This document shows, one piece after another, positions 1 to 7,028 of a DNA stretch of 11,078 bases. Under the pieces are notes generated by a model. It was not told the DNA's origin. It did not search any database and saw nothing but the letters and a program-made list of their open reading frames with translations. Source of the DNA: Acidobacteriota bacterium (GTDB taxonomy: Bacteria; Acidobacteriota; Terriglobia; Terriglobales; Acidobacteriaceae); contig JAKCDN010000066.1 of assembly GCA_021841795.1 (NCBI GenBank), positions 1 through 11,078 of the forward strand, in the 5' to 3' direction. Positions within the stretch are counted from its first letter, which is position 1. Every line of letters starts with the position of its first letter. The translations under genes were made by a program, and so were the position numbers.

Positions 1-48
1 CTTTGTGGAAGAGCCAACTTTGCCAATTGCGCCGATACTGAGAAACGG

Positions 49-2520
49 GTGCGTGGAATGATGTGCGCTGTACTCGGTTCGCAAACAAGTGAAAGCCAGG
101 ACGCAGGCGTACGGGCGGAGCTGAGCATTTTCGACCGCATGACCGATCCCGGATTAGACGAGCTGACGGAGCTCGCCGCAGTGCTGTGCAACGCCGACTA
201 TGCCTATATAGGGTGGACGGACTATAGCCGGCTTTGGTTCCGCTCGCGCTACGGATTTCGCGCCAGCGATCAACCACGGGCAACGACGGCGTGCCAATGG
301 ATGCTGGACAAGGGCGAGCCGCTGCTGATTGCGGATGCGAGCCAGGACCGGCGTTTTCCGCCAACCGGGATCCCGCTGCCGGAAGCGCAGCCGTGTCTAT
401 CGTATGCTGGAGTTCCACTTCTCTCCGGGGAACAACAGATCATCGGTACGATGGCGGTGCTGGCGCGGGCGGCGGACCGTTTTCGGCCGGAGTATCTGAC
501 GCTGCTCGAGGTGCTGGCGCGGCAGGCGGTGACGCGGCTGGAGCTGTATAACCGGATCCGGCTGCAGGAGCAGGCGCAGCGGCTGCGGCAGCGCGCGGAG
601 CGTTCGCTGGCAATCGAGCGCTGTTTTGTGGCGGCGACGCTGGACTCGATTCCGGCGCTGGTGACGGTGCTGGACACAGCGGGCCGGGTTGTGCGCATGA
701 ACGATCCCTGCTCGCAACTGACGGGATTGAGCCTGGCACATGCGATCGGCCGTCCGTTTGTCGAGGAGTTTCTGACGGCGGAGGACCGCTCATGGGTGGC
801 GGGCCGGCTGCGCGATGCGGTGGCGGGCGAGGTAAGCGGACCGCATGAGACGGGCTGGCGGACGGTGAGCGGACGCGCGCGGCGCGTGAGTTGGACGCTG
901 CGCCCACTGCAGGGGCCGAGCGGCGACGTTCAATATCTGATCGTGAGCGGACAGGACGTGACGGATCAGCGCGAGATGGAAAAGGCGCTGCTCTCGAACG
1001 AAGCCCGTTATCGCGAGATGGTGGAAAACAGCCTGGGATTCGTGTTCACCTGCTCGATGGAGGGCCGGGTGAGCTCACTGAACGCGTTCACCGCCGAGAC
1101 GCTTGGCTACCGCCAGGAGGCATTGGTGGGCCGCATGGTGACGGAGCTGATGGATGCGGCGGGAGTGGCGACCTTCCAGGATTGCCTGAACACGCTGGAG
1201 ACGGGCGAAGAGTGGCAGGGTGCGCTGCTGCTGCGGCGCAGCGACGGAGTATTCCGGCGGATCGCGGTGCACAGCCGGAGCCTGCAACTGGCCGGCGAGC
1301 GCTCATTTGCCATCGTGCACGGGATGGACGTGACGAAGCAATACGAGGCCGAAGAGGCGCTGCATCTGGCGACGCGGCAGCGCGAGCTGATTCTGGAGTC
1401 GGTGGGCGACGGAATCTTCGGCATCGATCTGCACGGGCGGGTTACGTTTATCAACGAGGCCGGAGCGCGGGCGCTGGGCTACTCGCCCGAGGAGCTGAAG
1501 GGCCGCGATCTGCACGATCTGATTCACCACAGCCATGCCGACGGGACGCCGTATTCGCGCTCGACCAGCCCGCTGCTGCAGGCGCTGCGACTCTCAGAGC
1601 CGATCCGGATGAGGAACGAGGTTTTCTGGAAGAAGAACGGAGCGTCGATCCAGGTCGAGTACAGCGCCAATCCGCTGCTGGAAGACGGCAAGGTATTGGG
1701 CATGGTGGTGGCGTTCCAGGACGTGAGCGAACGCCGGCGGCTGGAACGGATGAAGGACGAATTCATCTCGACGGTGAGCCACGAGCTGCGGACGCCGCTG
1801 ACGTCACTGCGCGCATCGCTGGGATTGATCCACTCCGGAGCGCTGGACAAGCGGCCGGAGAAGCAGCGGCAGATGATCGAGATGGCGATCGGGAACAGCG
1901 ACCGGCTGATCCGGCTGGTGAACGACATTCTGGACTTCGATGGAGCGGAGAAGCGGCGGCTGCCGCTGCACCGGGAGCCGGTGGAGGCGATCGATCTGCT
2001 GCGGCGGGCGGTTGACGTGGCGCACGGCGCGGCGCTTCAGGCGCGGATGGAGTTCCGGATTGAGTCCAGCGCGACGCTGCCGGCGTACGCGGACCCGGAG
2101 CGGCTGATGCAGGTGCTGAACGAGCTGGTGACGAACGCGATCAAATTTTCGCCGCCGTCCACGTGTATCGCGCTGGAGGCCCACGACGCGCGTCCCGGCG
2201 AAGGGGTGAGCGAGGGTCTGGGCGTAAGAGAGGTGTGCTTCAGCGTAGCCGACCAGGGCCGGGGTATTGCGCCGGAGAAGCTGGAGCGGATATTCGAGCC
2301 GTTCCACCAGGGCGACGCTTCGGACTCGCGCGCGCTGGGCGGGACGGGACTGGGACTGGCGCTGTGCCGCAGCATCGTAGAGCAGCATGGCGGCCACATC
2401 TGGGCGGAGAGCGAAGCGAGCCGGGGGAGCCGGTTCCTGTTTACGGTGCCCGCGGCGGAGGCGGGTCAGGCGGCCGGGATTGAGGCATCGGGTCGCGCCG
2501 GCCGATCGGGCTCGCACTGA
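49..2520 (+). CDS. Hybrid-sensor-type histidine kinase, GAF-PAS-PAS-PAS-HisKA-HATPase (no receiver domain)
   Basis: An 823-residue cytosolic sensor kinase expected to autophosphorylate on histidine and pass phosphate to an unidentified response regulator. Order seen: GAF domain about residues 25-165, a short charged helix about 165-195, three PAS domains about 195-310, 318-435 and 440-562 (the third has the NEAGARALGYSPEELKG signature), then HisKA with H-box FISTVSHELRTPLTSL, phosphoacceptor His578. The ATPase domain has the N-box Asn696 (LVTNAIKF), G1 box with Asp735 (DQGRGIAP), F-box FEPFHQ and G2 box GGTGLGLAL at 764-772, so it looks catalytically complete. No membrane segment or signal peptide is visible; the signal is probably cytoplasmic. 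The last 20 residues look disordered. The GTG at 49 gives the longest frame; ATG at 58 or 61 is equally possible because no clear ribosome binding site decides. The next gene starts 194 bases downstream, and no partner regulator is present. Confidence 0.93.
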   Translation: MRGMMCAVLGSQTSESQDAGVRAELSIFDRMTDPGLDELTELAAVLCNADYAYIGWTDYSRLWFRSRYGFRASDQPRATTACQWMLDKGEPLLIADASQDRRFPPTGIPLPEAQPCLSYAGVPLLSGEQQIIGTMAVLARAADRFRPEYLTLLEVLARQAVTRLELYNRIRLQEQAQRLRQRAERSLAIERCFVAATLDSIPALVTVLDTAGRVVRMNDPCSQLTGLSLAHAIGRPFVEEFLTAEDRSWVAGRLRDAVAGEVSGPHETGWRTVSGRARRVSWTLRPLQGPSGDVQYLIVSGQDVTDQREMEKALLSNEARYREMVENSLGFVFTCSMEGRVSSLNAFTAETLGYRQEALVGRMVTELMDAAGVATFQDCLNTLETGEEWQGALLLRRSDGVFRRIAVHSRSLQLAGERSFAIVHGMDVTKQYEAEEALHLATRQRELILESVGDGIFGIDLHGRVTFINEAGARALGYSPEELKGRDLHDLIHHSHADGTPYSRSTSPLLQALRLSEPIRMRNEVFWKKNGASIQVEYSANPLLEDGKVLGMVVAFQDVSERRRLERMKDEFISTVSHELRTPLTSLRASLGLIHSGALDKRPEKQRQMIEMAIGNSDRLIRLVNDILDFDGAEKRRLPLHREPVEAIDLLRRAVDVAHGAALQARMEFRIESSATLPAYADPERLMQVLNELVTNAIKFSPPSTCIALEAHDARPGEGVSEGLGVREVCFSVADQGRGIAPEKLERIFEPFHQGDASDSRALGGTGLGLALCRSIVEQHGGHIWAESEASRGSRFLFTVPAAEAGQAAGIEASGRAGRSGSH

Positions 2521-2574
2521 CGGCGATGGCCGGCAGGTATCCCGCAAATCTTTTATGGGCTGAATCAGCGGAGC

Positions 2575-2704
2575 GGCAGCCTTGCGAAGCGCAGCCGCGG
2601 TCCTTCGCGGCCTTGTCCTCGCGCAGGCGAGAGCCAAGCGCGGAGTGACGGCTGCATGGGCTGCCTGCGGCGAGCGCAGGGGCCGTCCGCCTGCTTGCGG
2701 GCGG
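2575..2704 (+). promoter_or_regulatory. Possible folded RNA leader or terminator region ahead of the KimA-like gene
   Basis: The gap between the kinase and the transporter carries several stems seen by eye. GGCAGCC (2575-2581) can pair with GGCTGCC (2659-2665), enclosing hairpins at 2594-2611 (GCCGCG/CGCGGC, 6-base loop), 2618-2631 (CTCGC/GCGAG) and weakly 2632-2653 (AGCC/GGCT). Two more hairpins follow at 2664-2680 (CCTGCG/CGCAGG) and 2687-2704 (about 7 bp with one G-T pair), the last ending 10 bases before the GTG start. The 2664-2680 stem overlaps the closing helix by two bases, so the two could compete. There is no T-tract, so it is not a standard terminator. In DNA this GC-rich, chance stems are common; I do not recognise a known riboswitch. 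Confidence 0.3.
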
Positions 2705-2714
2705 GGCGCGAGCG

Positions 2715-4661
2715 GTGAGCCGTGAGACACTGGCAGGAGCGGCGCAGAACGACGAAAATCCCCGGCCGCCGGTCAATTATTCAATGGGCGTGCTCACGCA
2801 AATTCTCAATCTGTTATTTGGCAGGCCGCTGGCTACGAGCGAGGAGCGCGCCGAGCATATTGGGCCGCTGGCGGGCATACCGGTTTTTGGGCTGGATGCG
2901 CTGAGCTCGGCGGCATACGGGCCGGAGGCAGCGCTGACGCTGCTGATTCCGCTGGGCCTGATGGGCGTGAAGTACATTGTGCCGGTGAGCGCGGCCATCG
3001 TAATCCTGCTGGGGATTGTTTACTTCAGCTATCGGCAGACGATTGAGGCGTACCCGCGCGGGGGCGGATCGTACACCGTGGCCAGCCAAAACCTGGGCGA
3101 TGGCGCGGGGCTTCTGGCGGCCGCGGCGCTGATGATCGACTACGTGCTTACGGCGTCGGTGGGGATCTCGGCGGGCGTGGGTGCGCTGATCTCGGCGGCG
3201 CCTTCGTTGCAGCCGCACACGCTGCTGCTGTGCCTGATTGTGCTGGCGCTTCTGACGGTCGTCAACATGCGCGGGGTACGGGACACGGGCGTGGTGTTCA
3301 TGATTCCGACGTACTTGTTTACGGCGACGCTGCTGATCGTGATTGCGGTGGGCGGGTGGCAGACGGTGCACGCGGCCGGACATCCGCAGCCGGTTTCGCC
3401 GATGCCGGCGCTGCCGCCGGTGACCGAGGCGCTGAGCTGGTGGCTGCTGCTGAAGGTGTTCTCTTCAGGTTGCACAGCGATGACGGGCGTGGAAGCGGTG
3501 AGCAACGGCGTGATGGCGTTTCGGGAGCCGACGCGCAAGAATGCCAAGACGACGCTGACGATCATTATTGCTCTGCTGGGGATTCTGCTGCTGGGGATTG
3601 CGCTGCTGTGCCGCGCCTTCGGCATTGCGGCGACTGAGCCGGGCGGGGCGGGCTATGAGAGCGTGCTGTCGATGCTGACGCGCGCGGTGATGGGCCACGG
3701 GTGGTTCTACTACCTGACGATCGGCTCGGTGCTGCTGGTGCTGGCGCTCTCAGCCAACACGGCGTTTGCCGATTTTCCGCGATTGACGCGCGCCATTGCG
3801 ATGGACAACTACATGCCGCACGTGTTTCTGATCCGCGGGCGGCGGCTGCTCTACTCGTGGGGCATCTACGTGCTGGTGGCGCTTACGGCGCTGCTGCTGA
3901 CGGTCTTTGGCGGCGTGACGGACCGTCTGATTCCGCTGTACGCGATCGGCGCGTTTCTGGCCTTTACGCTGTCGCAGGCGGGAATGGTGATGCACTGGCA
4001 GCGCCGGGGAAGAGCGTGGGGCCGGATGGCGATCAACGGCCTGGGCGCGGTGGCCACGGGCATTACGACGCTGGTGGTGCTGGTGGCCAAGTTTGCCGAT
4101 GGCGCCTGGATCACGGTGCTGCTGGTTGTCCTGATGATTCTGTTTATGCGGGTGGTGAAGCGGCACTACAGGCGGGTAGACCGGGAGGTTGGCCTGGAGC
4201 GTCCGTTTGTGCCCGCCGAGGCAGGGGAGCCGATTGTCGTTCTTCCCATGGATCGCTGGAGCCGGATCAGCGAGAAGGCGCTGTCGTTTGCCTTATCGAT
4301 GTCTTCCGATATCCGCTGCGTGCACGTGCAGGCGGGCGAGGGCCAGGACGCATTCGCGGAGACATGGGAGCGGAACATTGCGACGCCTCTGCGGGCGGCG
4401 GGACGCGCGACGCCGAAGCTGGTGACGCTGCAGTCCCCGTACCGCTCGATTGTTTCGCCCATTGTGGATTACGTGCTGGAGGTGGAACGGGAGCGGGAGA
4501 CCTGCAAGGTGTGCGTGCTGGTGCCGGAGCTGGTGGTGCGGCGGTGGTGGGAAGGGATGCTGCACAACCGACGCTCGGGCCTGCTGAAGATGATCCTGCT
4601 GATGCGAGGCAACCGGCGGATTGTGGTGATCAATATTCCCTGGTATCTGGAGACGACCTAA
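2715..4661 (+). CDS. KimA-like potassium importer (APC superfamily permease)
   Basis: A 648-residue membrane transporter, predicted inner-membrane proton-coupled K+ uptake by resemblance to Bacillus KimA (formerly YdaO); automatic annotation would probably say APC family or amino acid permease. About twelve hydrophobic segments run from residue 53 to about 480, followed by a soluble C-terminal domain of about 150 residues. Family signatures: LDALSSAAYG (Asp61, Tyr68), SYRQTIEAYPRGGGSY, DYVLT (Tyr143, Thr146), SSGCTAMTGVEAVSN (Thr257, Glu260), LIPLYAIGAFLAFTLSQAGM. The C-terminal part keeps the KimA-like SPYRSIV and LHNRRSGLL motifs; in KimA this cytosolic domain binds cyclic di-AMP, which inhibits transport. 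The residue matching KimA Ser125 is Gly150 here. Length fits KimA (about 607 residues) best if translation starts at ATG 2784 (625 residues); the GTG at 2715 adds 23 polar residues and neither has a strong ribosome binding site. Substrate is inferred, not shown. Confidence 0.85.
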   Translation: MSRETLAGAAQNDENPRPPVNYSMGVLTQILNLLFGRPLATSEERAEHIGPLAGIPVFGLDALSSAAYGPEAALTLLIPLGLMGVKYIVPVSAAIVILLGIVYFSYRQTIEAYPRGGGSYTVASQNLGDGAGLLAAAALMIDYVLTASVGISAGVGALISAAPSLQPHTLLLCLIVLALLTVVNMRGVRDTGVVFMIPTYLFTATLLIVIAVGGWQTVHAAGHPQPVSPMPALPPVTEALSWWLLLKVFSSGCTAMTGVEAVSNGVMAFREPTRKNAKTTLTIIIALLGILLLGIALLCRAFGIAATEPGGAGYESVLSMLTRAVMGHGWFYYLTIGSVLLVLALSANTAFADFPRLTRAIAMDNYMPHVFLIRGRRLLYSWGIYVLVALTALLLTVFGGVTDRLIPLYAIGAFLAFTLSQAGMVMHWQRRGRAWGRMAINGLGAVATGITTLVVLVAKFADGAWITVLLVVLMILFMRVVKRHYRRVDREVGLERPFVPAEAGEPIVVLPMDRWSRISEKALSFALSMSSDIRCVHVQAGEGQDAFAETWERNIATPLRAAGRATPKLVTLQSPYRSIVSPIVDYVLEVERERETCKVCVLVPELVVRRWWEGMLHNRRSGLLKMILLMRGNRRIVVINIPWYLETT

Positions 4662-4894
4662 GCGGGCTGCCGGGCGGGAAGCGTGCTACCGTTCCCCGGG
4701 CGCCTGCGTCCCACAGAAGAAGCACAGGAACAGGATGATTCCGCCGCCGGGACCTGGAGGCATTCCCGTCCCGCAGGGGCTTCGTGAATGGCGGGGGGAG
4801 AGGATAGTCTAAGAGAGTACCGGAAACAGAGCCGGAGCATGCGTGCCGCGGTGAACCGCCCGGCGGCAGTTTTGTTGTGAGCACGGCAGTGCTT

Positions 4895-4902
4895 GAGGAG
4901 AG
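4895..4902 (+). promoter_or_regulatory. Ribosome binding site fixing a TTG start
   Basis: GAGGAGAG lies 7 bases before the TTG at 4910. The in-frame GTG at 4877 has no comparable site, and starting there would put eleven polar residues before the signal peptide. A small stem (AGCAC 4880-4884 / GTGCT 4889-4893) sits directly upstream of the site. The gap 4662-4894 otherwise shows only a 6-bp stem (4748-4753 / 4768-4773) with no T-tract, and no clear promoter. Confidence 0.7.
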
Positions 4903-4909
4903 TTTTACG

Positions 4910-5521
4910 TTGAAGAGCAAGATGCTGTTACGAGTTTTGATGGTGCTGGCCGCGGCGCTGGCGCCGCTGGCCGCCTCAGCCCAGGTGAACCCGGATGAAA
5001 CCAAGGCGCCGGAGCAGGCAGCTCCTTACAAGTACGAGGTATTTGCAGGCGTGGCCTATTCCCGCATCCGCCAAGTGCCGGTGACCTACAGCGGATTGCT
5101 GGGCGGCAAGGTGTATGTGGCGCGCGACTGGGGCAGATACTTCCAGCTTATGGCCTCTGGAGACTACTACAAGATGGGAATCGGCCACGGCAATCTGCTG
5201 AATCCCGGACACCCCTCCATCTTCACGTTCCTGGTTGGTCCCGGAGTGCATGCGACGCTTTACAACAATCTGAGCGGCATGTTCTTTGCCGAACTGGGCG
5301 CAGAGCACACGGGCGGCGAAAGCATGACGCCGAAGGTTTCGTTTGCGGGCGGTTTCGGAGGCGGCCTGACGTACAACCTGAACCGCCGGTTTGCGCTGCA
5401 ACTGACCGGCGACCGTGTCGCCGCGTCGTTTTCGCTGCCGAATAATTCTCCCGTGCTGGGGTACTCATCGCATATGACGTGGGATGCGCGAGGAACCTTC
5501 GGCGTGGTGTACAGATTCTGA
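4910..5521 (+). CDS. Outer-membrane beta-barrel protein (OmpA/OmpX-like porin fold)
   Basis: A 203-residue exported protein. From the TTG start it has a clear signal peptide: basic MKSKMLLR, a Leu/Ala/Val core, and an ASA-Q cleavage site near residue 24. The mature part alternates hydrophobic and polar residues in short strands rich in Gly, Tyr and Phe (for example YEVFAGVAYSRI, YFQLMASGDYYKMG, VSFAGGFGGGLTYNL, FALQLTGDRVAASF) and ends in VVYRF with a C-terminal Phe. That pattern is typical of small 8-stranded outer-membrane barrels recognised by the BAM complex. No catalytic motif is visible, so the role (structural, adhesion or small porin) is unknown. The gene stands about 250 bases after the transporter with no sign of co-transcription. 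The start is chosen on the GAGGAG site; the longer frame begins at GTG 4877. Confidence 0.82.
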   Translation: MKSKMLLRVLMVLAAALAPLAASAQVNPDETKAPEQAAPYKYEVFAGVAYSRIRQVPVTYSGLLGGKVYVARDWGRYFQLMASGDYYKMGIGHGNLLNPGHPSIFTFLVGPGVHATLYNNLSGMFFAELGAEHTGGESMTPKVSFAGGFGGGLTYNLNRRFALQLTGDRVAASFSLPNNSPVLGYSSHMTWDARGTFGVVYRF

Positions 5522-5855
5522 CAACAGCGCAGTGAAGGAGTTGAGCCATCCTGCCATGCGGAGCGGCGTTTTCCGGGTTGGGAAGATGCAGGCACTGCCG
5601 GCGCAGGATGGACGCCGAAGCGTCGCGGCGACCACGGACCTTTAGATTGTTGACCCTAACAAACAGCCGCGGTGAGCACCCGTTACTTTTGGTGTGACAC
5701 GGGCCGAATTTACAACTTATTGACCTTGACATGCACTGTTCCGACTGTAAGATTTGATTAGTCAGCGCAGGTGTTTCAGCGCTTTTGTGCAACCCCGTCA
5801 CGACCGGGCTCCCCGCAACGCAATACATTTACGAAAGCAGGATCGGAGAACGCTT
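5522..5855 (+). other. Intergenic control region before the PEP-CTERM gene
   Basis: This 334-base stretch holds no gene that I can support. Near the left end is a small hairpin at 5611-5624 (GACGC, CGAA loop, GCGTC) with no T-tract, perhaps a weak end for the barrel gene. Further right are symmetric sites at 5671-5680 (GGTGAGCACC) and 5692-5700 (GTGTGACAC), a longer pairing CCCGT 5679-5683 / ACGGG 5699-5703, and a near-direct repeat TTGTTGACCCT (5647-5657) and TTATTGACCTT (5717-5727), 70 bases apart. The second copy overlaps the promoter at 5726-5753. A leader of about 95 bases follows, ending in GGAG at 5845-5848, 7 bases before the ATG at 5856. Confidence 0.5.
5726..5753 (+). promoter_or_regulatory. 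Sigma70-type promoter of the PEP-CTERM gene
   Basis: A perfect -35 box TTGACA (5726-5731), a 16-base spacer and TAAGAT (5748-5753, 4 of 6 to consensus). Transcription would begin near 5760, about 95 bases before the ATG at 5856. An overlapping TTGACC at 5720-5725 is an alternative -35. The gene downstream ends in a strong terminator, so this looks like a single-gene unit. Confidence 0.6.
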
Positions 5856-6533
5856 ATGCGATCGTTTCTGAAGTTGGCTTCGCTCGTCTTTATCGCGGCG
5901 ACTTATTGTGGTTCCCTACATGCAAGTTCGATTATTGCTTACAACGATCCTGCCAACCAGGGCACGCAAAGCTGGACGGGCAATCTGGGTCTGACCTTCA
6001 ACGTGAATTCGCAGATCGATGTTACTTCGCTTGGCGTCTTCAACGCGGCGGGGAACGGCACGATCACGGGCACAATCAATGTTGTGATCTATAACAACTC
6101 CGGAGTCGCCGTTACTCCCGTGGAATCGTTTCATGGCACCTACACCACGAGCGGCTTCGGCTACGATGTCTTTCAGTCCATCACTCCCATTCTTCTGAAT
6201 CCTGGGAGCTATGAGGTCGATGCTGTCGGGTTCAGCAGCACCGATCTAAACGGCAATACGACGACGGGATCTTCGTCAGGGCCGACCTTGAACACAGGCG
6301 GCGGCTTATTGACATTCACCGGCGCTACGTATGATTCGTCCACGACGCTCAACGATCCTACGGGCTGCAGCGGCTGTCTGACTGCTCCTTCGCCCCAGAA
6401 CCAGCAGTTTGACGCCGGGACATTTACCTATGTTCCCGTGACGTCTCCGGTTCCTGAGCCTTCGAGCTTTCTGCTGCTGGGCACAGGGATGGCCGGGATT
6501 GTGGGAATGATGCGCAGGAAACTGATGTCGTAA
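5856..6533 (+). CDS. PEP-CTERM sorting domain-containing exported protein
   Basis: A 225-residue secreted and surface-sorted protein. The N-terminus MRSFLKLASLVFIAATYCGSLHA is a signal peptide. The body is rich in Thr, Ser, Gly and Asn with beta-type strands (WTGNLGLTFNV, GTITGTINVVIYNNSGVAV) and no catalytic motif. It contains a short Cys pair, GCSGC, near residue 170. The C-terminus is a complete PEP-CTERM tag: VPEPSS from residue 199, a hydrophobic segment LLLGTGMAGIVGMM, then RRK. In this class the tag is recognised by an exosortase (EpsH family), usually in species that make exopolysaccharide; no exosortase is in the window. The ATG at 5856 is chosen over the longer frame from 5754 because GGAG lies 7 bases upstream and the signal peptide starts there. 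The ligand or structural role is unknown. Confidence 0.9.
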   Translation: MRSFLKLASLVFIAATYCGSLHASSIIAYNDPANQGTQSWTGNLGLTFNVNSQIDVTSLGVFNAAGNGTITGTINVVIYNNSGVAVTPVESFHGTYTTSGFGYDVFQSITPILLNPGSYEVDAVGFSSTDLNGNTTTGSSSGPTLNTGGGLLTFTGATYDSSTTLNDPTGCSGCLTAPSPQNQQFDAGTFTYVPVTSPVPEPSSFLLLGTGMAGIVGMMRRKLMS

Positions 6534-6576
6534 AGTTTGCCGATGGATGGTTGGCAACGAACGGATAAGATGACCG

Positions 6577-6607
6577 ACTGGCGCGCATTGCGCGCCAGTT
6601 GTTTTTT
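6577..6607 (+). terminator. Intrinsic terminator after the PEP-CTERM gene
   Basis: A perfect 10-bp GC-rich stem, ACTGGCGCGC (6577-6586) with GCGCGCCAGT (6590-6599), closes a 3-base loop and is followed by TTGTTTTTT. It begins 43 bases after the stop codon. This is a textbook Rho-independent terminator on the plus strand. Confidence 0.93.
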
Positions 6608-6616
6608 GGGTGCGAA

Positions 6617-6745
6617 GTGATGGCCGATCAGCATCGCCTTACGGTCTACGATGCATCATATCTGGAACTGGCCCTGCGAACCGGCCATCCTCTTATCACG
6701 CAAGATGCAGCTTTGGAGCAAGCCGTGTTGGTGAGCCGACCTTAG
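6617..6745 (+). pseudogene. Remnant of a VapC-like PIN-domain toxin (C-terminal part only)
   Basis: A 42-codon frame from GTG 6617 reads MADQHRLTVYDASYLELALR and continues TGHPLITQDAALEQA before a TAG stop. This matches the end of VapC toxins, where YDA-Y-ELAL carries the third active-site acid and the T-x-D that follows carries the fourth. VapC proteins are about 130 residues and act as RNases paired with a VapB antitoxin. Here the first two thirds of the domain, including the N-terminal catalytic Asp, are missing, and no VapB is nearby. Upstream, the frame stays open into the terminator hairpin but no longer resembles a PIN domain, so the break is sharp. The piece cannot be an active toxin. 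The family call rests on motif recognition. Confidence 0.72.
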
Positions 6746-6777
6746 GTTACTTTGGTTTCCATGTCTACTTTGGATTG

Positions 6778-6806
6778 TTGACATGGACGCTTCGTCATGC
6801 TATTTT
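6778..6806 (+). promoter_or_regulatory. Strong extended -10 promoter for the protease gene
   Basis: A perfect TTGACA (6778-6783), a 17-base spacer and TATTTT (6801-6806) preceded by TGC, which makes an extended -10. Predicted start is near 6813, leaving a leader of about 215 bases before the protease start codons at 7029/7032. The leader opens with a small stem (GCCGC 6823-6827 / GCGGC 6834-6838) and carries a dyad at 6850-6861 (ATTGCCTGCAAT). Confidence 0.6.
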
Positions 6807-6814
6807 TCTCCCGA

Positions 6815-6838
6815 AATAAAAAGCCGCTGTTTTGCGGC
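6815..6838 (-). terminator. Weak terminator-like hairpin on the minus strand
   Basis: Read on the minus strand, GCCGC (6838-6834), a 6-base loop and GCGGC (6827-6823) are followed by TTTTTATTT. No minus-strand gene lies upstream of it in the window, so it may be an orphan or, on the plus strand, simply a 5' stem of the protease transcript. The stem is only 5 bp. Confidence 0.25.
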
Positions 6839-6983
6839 CCAGATATGTAATTGCCTGCAATCCGGGGCATGATGTCTCTGCCGATGTTCTGGTTTCTCCC
6901 TACCTGATCTCGTTACGTGCGCACCGTGTTCACTTAATTCCTTTGTGGATGTGGACGATGGCCATACCCACTCGGCGCTGACC

Positions 6984-7011
6984 AGTGCTTTCGCGGCTTC
7001 CCGAAAGCACT
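6984..7011 (+). promoter_or_regulatory. 10-bp hairpin beside the protease ribosome binding site
   Basis: AGTGCTTTCG (6984-6993) pairs perfectly with CGAAAGCACT (7002-7011) around an 8-base loop. It ends two bases before the purine-rich GAAGGG (7013-7018) that precedes the ATG pair at 7029/7032. There is no T-tract, so it is not a terminator. Its position suggests control of translation or mRNA stability, or a protein-binding dyad; this is inference. Confidence 0.5.
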
Positions 7012-7028
7012 TGAAGGGTAGGCATGCA

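Noticed and set aside
891-2015. Plus-strand frame of 374 codons inside the kinase gene
   Set aside because: Gly/Arg/Ala-rich low-complexity translation without domain motifs; a shadow of the GC-rich kinase frame.
2521-2714. Cyclic di-AMP (ydaO-type) riboswitch before the KimA-like gene
   Set aside because: Stems are present, and a short GGGCTGAATC segment is faintly reminiscent, but I could not place the conserved core. Needs an Rfam model scan to settle.
1804-2730. Long minus-strand frame (308 codons) opposite the kinase's catalytic end
   Set aside because: It has high Arg/Pro/Leu content typical of the reverse of a GC-rich gene, no recognisable domain, and lies fully opposite a kinase with all expected motifs.
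3701-4738. Plus-strand frame of 345 codons inside the transporter gene
   Set aside because: Gly/Ala/Arg-rich shadow; the transporter frame has a full set of KimA family motifs across the same bases.
6945-7028. Protease start at the GTG/ATG-type codon at 6945 with 28 more residues
   Set aside because: It would include the 10-bp hairpin in the coding region and put a long polar segment before the signal peptide; the start at 7029/7032 has purine-rich sequence upstream.
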